This document shows, one piece after another, positions 59,337 through 64,000 of a stretch of DNA of 64,000 nucleotides. The DNA comes from Candidatus Saccharibacteria bacterium CG_4_10_14_0_2_um_filter_52_9 (GTDB taxonomy: Bacteria; Actinomycetota; Acidimicrobiia; Acidimicrobiales; RAAP-2): positions 28,959-92,958 of the forward strand of contig CAJCJA010000052.1 in NCBI GenBank assembly GCA_903970515.1, in the 5' to 3' direction. Position 1 is the stretch's first letter. Every line of letters starts with the position of its first letter. The notes under the pieces are model-generated. The model saw only the letters and a list, made by a program, of their open reading frames with translations, searched no databases and had not been told where the DNA came from. A program made the translations under genes and the position numbers.

Positions 59337-61214
59337 ATGCCGAAGTACCGGAGGGGTGGCCCTGCGCAAGCCTGCCCCGATCATCCCGGCGCGTGGGTGG
59401 TCTCGAAAGGCCGTCGCCAGACCGCAGCAGGCACGAAGCAGAGGTTCGCATGCACGCCCAAGGCGGGCGCGGATCCCCACTCGTTCTCCGTCCTCGTCGA
59501 AGCGGTGTCCGCCCCGCGCCCCAAGCGCCGGGGAGACGGACCTCCTCCTCCGCCCTGTCCCGTGCCCGGCCACGAGGACTCGTGGGTGGTGAGCAGGGGG
59601 ACACGGACCAACAAGACGGGTTCGTACCAACGGCTCCGCTGTACGCCGACGAACGGCACCCCGCACATGTTCCGAGCCGTGAACGGCAGGGTCGTTGCAC
59701 CGAAGCTGGCGGTATGGGCTCCGCCGCCACGCTGCCCAGAGCACCCGGGCGCGCTGATCATCCGAGACGGCTTCTACGCCAAGTCCACGCCCAAGAAGCG
59801 TCAGCGCTACCGCTGCTACCCGACAGGTCGAGGCGGCAGCTCTCACGCCTTCACACCGCCACTCCCACGAGCGAAGGTGAAGGCGGGGCACGAGGAGTGC
59901 GTGGAGTGCGAAGAGCAGCGGGGCATGCACCACGGCGAGCCGTCGGTCTCACGCCGCCAGTCGTGGTCGTCTCGTCTCGTGGCCGAGGCACTACGTGATC
60001 TCTCCGCCGGCGCGTCGTACTCGATGACCGGACGGCGGCTGCGCAAGATCACCAAGCGCACGCGCTCACGGGAGCGGGACGGTAAGAAGCGCAAGGGCTA
60101 CCCGGGCCAGCGGCTCTCCCGCAACGCCTGGCACATCGCAGCAGACTGGTGCGAGATCTACTCCCCGGTGCTCTGGGATCACGTGGACGCCGAGATGAGG
60201 GCCCGCACCGACGCGGCCGTCAAGGAGCGGGAGCGGCTGCTCCTCGCCAAACAGCCCAATCCCGAGCCCCTGGCGCTGCTCATCGACGACATCCCGATCC
60301 ATGCCACCTTCACGGACCACAACACGCGGCGGGTGACGCGGCGGGACTACTTCATCCTGATCGCCGCCGAGGTGCGCTGGGGCGACCTCATCGACGACTG
60401 GGGCGAGATGCGTGAGCGAGACATGCAGCTGCGTCTGGCGCGGGCGTACCCGACCAACGACCACCACGCCTGGAAGTTGCTCTTCGACGAGCTCGACTAC
60501 ACGCCCGACTTCGTGATCGCCGACGCCGGCACCGGTCTGCTCAAGGGCGTCGACGAGTTCTACAAGGGTGCGGTCACCTTCATCCCGAGCCTCTACCACG
60601 TGCGTGAGGCGATCGAAGAGGGGCTCTACAAGACGACCGGCGCCTGGACGCGGGCACACGACGACGGCATCAAGGAGCTGGTCCCCGCGCTCGACGAGCA
60701 CATGCACGGGCTCACGAGGCGGGCCGTCACCAAGATGGATCCCTCGGAGTGGTCGAAGTGGTGGGACGACCTCGAGGGGATCCTCGACAGACTCGGTCTC
60801 CCGGTGGCCGGGACCCGCAAGCGCCGCCGGAACTACGAGGGCGCGGTGGCCCAGATCCTCCCCGCCCTGGCGGCCCAGCCGAACCTGCCGCTGGCGACTG
60901 GCGGCCTCGAGGTGGCGCTGCGCATGAAGATCCAGCCGGTGCTGGCCAACCGGTCGCACGCCTTCGCCAACATCGAGCGCACCAACCGCCTCCTCGACCT
61001 CGTGGTGTGCCGGGACTTCGGACTCTTCGACGACATGCCCACGGTGATCTCGCTGCTCCGCGCCGACAACACCGAGGCCGATGGATGGAGCACGCAGCTG
61101 CGCATGGTGAGCGACCCACAGCCTCCCGGCAAGAAGCCCAAGGACAAGCCGTACTCGTCGCTACGGGACCAGCTGCTGGTGCGAGAGATGGCCCGTCAGA
61201 AGGGCCTCGCGTGA
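59337..61214 (+). CDS. DDE transposase-like protein (Mutator/IS256-like core) with three N-terminal zinc modules
   Basis: 625 residues from ATG 59337 (ATG 59307 and GTG 59259 are alternatives). Three tandem C-x2-4-H ... C-x7-9-H units: C13/H16/C39/H48, C74/H79/C102/H110 and C133/H136/C160/H170, each with an A/S-W-V-V-S-[KR]-G-like strand. A basic helix region follows (about 230-260). The RNase H-like core has D317-D318 (LALLIDDIPIH), D396 (FVIADAGTGLLKGV) and E547 (NIERTNRLLDLV), with a large helical insertion between the second Asp and the Glu, as in Mutator/IS256 enzymes. It overlaps the exonuclease gene by GTGA and is far more G+C-rich than its left neighbours. Confidence 0.7.
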   Translation: MPKYRRGGPAQACPDHPGAWVVSKGRRQTAAGTKQRFACTPKAGADPHSFSVLVEAVSAPRPKRRGDGPPPPPCPVPGHEDSWVVSRGTRTNKTGSYQRLRCTPTNGTPHMFRAVNGRVVAPKLAVWAPPPRCPEHPGALIIRDGFYAKSTPKKRQRYRCYPTGRGGSSHAFTPPLPRAKVKAGHEECVECEEQRGMHHGEPSVSRRQSWSSRLVAEALRDLSAGASYSMTGRRLRKITKRTRSRERDGKKRKGYPGQRLSRNAWHIAADWCEIYSPVLWDHVDAEMRARTDAAVKERERLLLAKQPNPEPLALLIDDIPIHATFTDHNTRRVTRRDYFILIAAEVRWGDLIDDWGEMRERDMQLRLARAYPTNDHHAWKLLFDELDYTPDFVIADAGTGLLKGVDEFYKGAVTFIPSLYHVREAIEEGLYKTTGAWTRAHDDGIKELVPALDEHMHGLTRRAVTKMDPSEWSKWWDDLEGILDRLGLPVAGTRKRRRNYEGAVAQILPALAAQPNLPLATGGLEVALRMKIQPVLANRSHAFANIERTNRLLDLVVCRDFGLFDDMPTVISLLRADNTEADGWSTQLRMVSDPQPPGKKPKDKPYSSLRDQLLVREMARQKGLA

Positions 61215-62770
61215 GCACGGCCAAGAACGGTGCGCCCAGCATCACCGAGCGGGCGTACCGACAGCTCTACGAATCCCACACCTTCGTGGTCCTCGACACC
61301 GAGACCTGTGACGCGGACGACGGGCGCCACGTCATCCAGGTCGCCACCACGACGCTCAAGCGGGGCCGCGTGGCCGGACGCTGGTCCGTACTGGTGAACC
61401 CGGGCGTGCCGATCACCAACACCCAGTACCACCACCTCAACGACGAGCTCGTGGCCGATGCGCCGCCCTTCGCTGACGTCGTGGCCGACCTCGAGGCACA
61501 GCTTGCCGGCGACGACGTGGTGTTCGTAGCCCACAACGCCAGCCACGACGTTGGCGCGCTGCGCCGGGAGTACGAGCGGCTGGGTCAGGGCCAGGACCTG
61601 ATCGAGCTCCCGGTGCTCGACACCATGTACCTGCCCCGTGTCGTTGGCCATCAGTCCGAGGACCTCAAGCTCTCGACGTTGCTGGCCAGCTTCGGGCTCA
61701 CCAACGCCAAGCACCATGACGCGGCCGCTGACGCCGACGCCACGGCGGAGTTGCTCCTCGCCCTCCTCAAGGTCGCAGCGTCCAACGGCTTCTCGGACCT
61801 CGAGCGCCTCCGTGTCGAGGGCGGGACGCGGACGACGCTCAGCTGGGCCAAGGCGCCGGCCAAGCGCGGTGGCCGACAGGGCCGCCAGCCGCGCATCGAC
61901 GCGCATTCGGCAACACACGCGCTGACGCTGGGCCCGTCTCCCGCTGACGCCGAGCTCGAGGCGTGGGTGGATGTGACGCTCGAGTGTGCCCGCCAGCGCT
62001 GCGACATGTTGCTCGAGCGCGCCGAGGACGCGCTGGGGTGTGCAGTCGAGCTCCACAAGCTCCTCACCAAACGCCTCAGGTCCTTCGCCACGTCTGCCGA
62101 GCCCGGGCAGGGCGCCACACTGGTCAGCGCGCTGAGCGCGCTCGCCCCGGCCGCGCTCGAAATTCGCGGGGTCCGGCCGTGGTGGACCAAGAACCGCCCC
62201 CTGATCATGAAGATGCCCCGCTGCACCTTCGACGAGTACTGCCCGGACTGCGAGGTGGGCCTGCCCTGCCCGCTCGACATGGCGCATCAGCCGCTGGCTG
62301 TCATCACCTGCGACGTCACCGACGGCAAGGTGCCCACGGCGCGGCGCGCCCACATGTTCACCGCTGGCAGCCCACCCGTCATCATCGGCTACTGCCAGGC
62401 CCACCTCTACGACCTGGCCGGCTACGTGGCCTGGCTGGTGGCCGACAGCTTCGAGGCCGAGAACAACGAGCCCCGCGCCCTCAAGGCGATCGACACCGCC
62501 CTCCAGCACGGTGCGACCGATCCACGTCTGACCCTCGCTCAGGCCCGGCGTCTGGCGGCGCAGCGTCAGGACGAGCGGCTGCGCAAGGTGGTCGAGGTCG
62601 CGCTGGCGGGTCGCAACACCGACCCAGCCTGGGACGACCTGGCCGACTGGTTCACCCTCTACCGAGGCCAGCAGGCCCGGCGCGTGCACACCCCGGGCCC
62701 CAAGCCCGGAGTCTCGACGCGGGAGGCGCGTCCGGCCGGGCGAGTCCGCCCCGAGCGCTTCAGCTACTGA
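61211..62770 (+). CDS. DEDDh 3'-5' exonuclease (DnaQ-like) with Cys-rich C-terminal region, transposase partner
   Basis: 519 residues. N-terminal exonuclease with all five catalytic residues: D29/E31 (VVLDTET), D113 (HNASHDVGAL) and H169/D174 (HHDAAADADATAELL). The domain ends near 190. The C-terminal part is unique: a cysteine cluster MPRCTFDEYCPDCEVGLPCP, a GYCQAHLYDLAGYVAWLV segment and a helical repeat-like stretch (ALKAIDTALQHGATDPRLTL). GTG 61211 overlaps the transposase stop, so the two proteins are made in a coupled way and probably act on the same DNA substrate. Confidence 0.8.
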   Translation: MSTAKNGAPSITERAYRQLYESHTFVVLDTETCDADDGRHVIQVATTTLKRGRVAGRWSVLVNPGVPITNTQYHHLNDELVADAPPFADVVADLEAQLAGDDVVFVAHNASHDVGALRREYERLGQGQDLIELPVLDTMYLPRVVGHQSEDLKLSTLLASFGLTNAKHHDAAADADATAELLLALLKVAASNGFSDLERLRVEGGTRTTLSWAKAPAKRGGRQGRQPRIDAHSATHALTLGPSPADAELEAWVDVTLECARQRCDMLLERAEDALGCAVELHKLLTKRLRSFATSAEPGQGATLVSALSALAPAALEIRGVRPWWTKNRPLIMKMPRCTFDEYCPDCEVGLPCPLDMAHQPLAVITCDVTDGKVPTARRAHMFTAGSPPVIIGYCQAHLYDLAGYVAWLVADSFEAENNEPRALKAIDTALQHGATDPRLTLAQARRLAAQRQDERLRKVVEVALAGRNTDPAWDDLADWFTLYRGQQARRVHTPGPKPGVSTREARPAGRVRPERFSY

Positions 62771-62808
62771 GTGACGTGGTCGTCGGCCATGCGTGGGATA
62801 CAGGAGAT

Positions 62809-63216
62809 CTACGGATCGAGTGGCAGCGAGGCATGGAGATGTTCGTCAAGCGCGCGCCGCAGCCGATCCGGAACGACGCTCATCAAGAACGCTTCCACTG
62901 GCGCTCCTTCATGGGCTTCGCCCCCGTCGATCCAAACGACACTGCGGCGAACTCGGAGATCCCTGTAGCCAGAGGTGCCGAGTGGCCCCGCAGGTGCTGA
63001 GAGCACGGTTGCGCCCGCAAGTGGCCGTGCACGCTGGTCGGCCCGAGTACCAGCCTCCTCAGCGAGTCGCCAGATTTCCGCAGCTTGCTCAGGGTCCAAC
63101 CTGAATCGTCCGGCTATGTGGTTCGTACTTGACCACAGATCCACGACGGTCTCTCCTGGGGGTACGAAGCGGTATGGGTCCAGGACCCATTCAGGTTCTC
63201 CATCTCCACCTTCCAT
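62809..63216 (-). CDS. Hypothetical protein
   Basis: 135 residues starting MEGGDGEPEWVLDPYRFVPP, soluble, with a helical middle (DPEQAAEIWRLAEEAGTRAD) and C-terminal SVVPDRLRRALDEHLHA. No family recognised. ATG 63216 lies inside the end of the frameshifted gene upstream (26-bp overlap), so it is the second gene of that unit. The overlap and small size would fit an immunity or antitoxin partner, which is speculation. Confidence 0.5.
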   Translation of the reverse strand: MEGGDGEPEWVLDPYRFVPPGETVVDLWSSTNHIAGRFRLDPEQAAEIWRLAEEAGTRADQRARPLAGATVLSAPAGPLGTSGYRDLRVRRSVVWIDGGEAHEGAPVEAFLMSVVPDRLRRALDEHLHASLPLDP

Positions 63217-63725
63217 GGGGCACCCACCAATAGCCGAGGAGTTCTGTGAAGTACCCGCGGTCTGCCAGTGCTGGGTCCCCGATGTTCGCCATCTTCTCGT
63301 CGACATCACGTGCGATCTCATCTCCGGGCTTGTGCGACCACCCACCGCCGTTGTCCAGGCGGTAGAAGTGGAAGTACACCAACGTGGTGCTCGCGTCCAC
63401 CGTTGTGGGAATCACCGCTATTGCCACCAGGTGGCCCGGTCGGCGCGTCCAGATCCGGCAGATTGGAAAAACCGTGGCAAAGCGCGGAACTCGCTGCAAC
63501 CGCATCCAGCGCAACTTTCGTTTTAGCCGCTCGACGCGTGTTGATCTCCTGGGTCGGTGAACCCAAGCGCAGCACCTTGCCTCCTGGGTCCTTGAGGTCA
63601 GGCAACACGTTGAGTGCGTATGCGTCGCACCAACCCATCCTGCAGACGAAGCTCCCCGAGACACACCAGTCCGAACCCCGAGGGAAAGCCGGCGCGTTCT
63701 CGTATAGCGACCGGTGCCAGTCCAT
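63191..63725 (-). pseudogene. Frameshifted gene of unknown function (DUF with WSHKPGD motif)
   Basis: Two frames join into one plausible protein. From ATG 63725: GSFVCRMGWCDAYALNVLPD ... CHGFSNLPDLDAPTG; then, after dropping one base from the CCC run at 63435-63437 (plus strand), HLVAIAVIP, STTLVYFHFYRLDNGGGWSH, KPGD and GYFTELLGYWWVP to the stop at 63191. The pattern C-x-AYALN ... HFYR ... WSHKPGD ... GYWWVP looks like one conserved family. Either a real single-base insertion or a sequencing error. Confidence 0.5.
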
Positions 63726-64000
63726 GCTCGATGAAGCGTATGAGCGCTCAGCGCGCCACGGTTGGCGGGGAACAGTGGCTCATCCTCGAATCCACGGCTT
63801 CGTAGCGCTCGCGGCAGCAAGCATCCGGCGCTCGGAAGCTCGAAAAGTGTGCCACCAGACCGGCCGATATGGACACTCAGGCGAGGACGAGAGGCGCACC
63901 CCAAGCCGGCCAAACTGCGCACCCTCGGTCATTCCACGAGGAGACTCATCGACCCGAGTCAGCGAGGACGAAATCGCAACCACTGTGCACGCACAGTCGC
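63726..64000. other. Right end of window, no supported gene
   Basis: 275 bp at the window edge. Short open frames exist on both strands but none has coding character or a recognisable motif. It may be the upstream region of the frameshifted minus-strand gene. Confidence 0.4.

Noticed and set aside
61196..62689. 497-codon minus-strand open frame
   Set aside because: Antisense to the DEDDh exonuclease, whose five catalytic residues are intact on the plus strand.
63780..63983. 67-codon minus-strand frame at the right end
   Set aside because: No coding character, no start signal and no recognisable motif.
1..64000. tRNA, rRNA and CRISPR searches by eye
   Set aside because: No cloverleaf with a TTCGA loop outside coding sequence, no rRNA-like stretch and no regularly spaced repeats with unique spacers were found.

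Overview
The window is G+C-rich bacterial DNA with the gene complement of an actinomycete, most likely something near the Acidimicrobiia (inference; there is no rRNA gene or other decisive marker). The pointers are an F420-type LLM oxidoreductase, a mycothiol-synthase-like tandem GNAT protein, a TrpR-type regulator next to hisG, and the way genes start. At least 17 genes have a TAnnnT-like -10 box ending 6-7 bases before the start codon and no room for a ribosome binding site, which is the arrangement of leaderless mRNAs. No tRNA, rRNA, CRISPR array or phage genes were found.

Layout. 1-4.4 kb: 5' end of a type-2 ileS with an altered HIGH motif, two GNAT genes, a HAD phosphatase, a glutathione peroxidase, a quinone-reductase-like MDR enzyme and a small Cys-rich protein. 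4.4-10.5 kb: alanine dehydrogenase, then a polyamine/amine catabolic group (aldehyde dehydrogenase, Lrp regulator, class III aminotransferase, FAD amine oxidase) around a divergent promoter. 10.5-17.9 kb: membrane proteins, threonine dehydratase, CadD-like and MFS exporters, a Tat-exported oligopeptide-type binding protein and a secreted DUF5666 protein. 18.1-21.4 kb: a cytosine/uracil salvage group (NCS1 permease, yeast-type cytosine deaminase, PRTase, upp). 21.5-33 kb: a heterodimeric ABC exporter, LLM oxidoreductase, glutamate dehydrogenase, an ABC-2 exporter, and an amidohydrolase with a divergent TetR regulator. 33-38 kb: an orphan Rieske oxygenase, an extradiol dioxygenase and membrane proteins.

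38.1-44.4 kb carries nearly all of histidine biosynthesis. A seven-gene operon, yerC(hisR)-hisG-hisD-hisCB-hisH-hisF-hisIE, has every junction overlapping, a HisC-HisB fusion and a shortened HisD. It is transcribed divergently from hisA across 30 bp that contain three tandem 8-bp repeats. 44.6-55.7 kb: pirin, PEP carboxylase, a Gfo/Idh/MocA oxidoreductase, a DMT permease, an aminotransferase-epimerase pair resembling the hopanoid genes hpnO-hpnA, a PEBP protein, a desaturase and an ArsR/SRPBCC pair with a clear promoter and operator.

55.8-64 kb is an accessory island with abrupt changes in base composition. It holds a type IV AbiE toxin-antitoxin pair in reversed order behind a 23-bp-arm inverted repeat, and an AAA-type ATPase with helically phased TTAG repeats upstream. 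Next come a decayed XRE/nucleotidyltransferase module and a very G+C-rich two-gene unit. That unit encodes a Mutator/IS256-like DDE protein with three zinc modules, overlapping by 4 bp a DEDDh (DnaQ-like) exonuclease with a Cys-rich C-terminal region. Two unknown genes, one frameshifted, follow. The transposase-exonuclease unit is the best candidate for a poorly described system.
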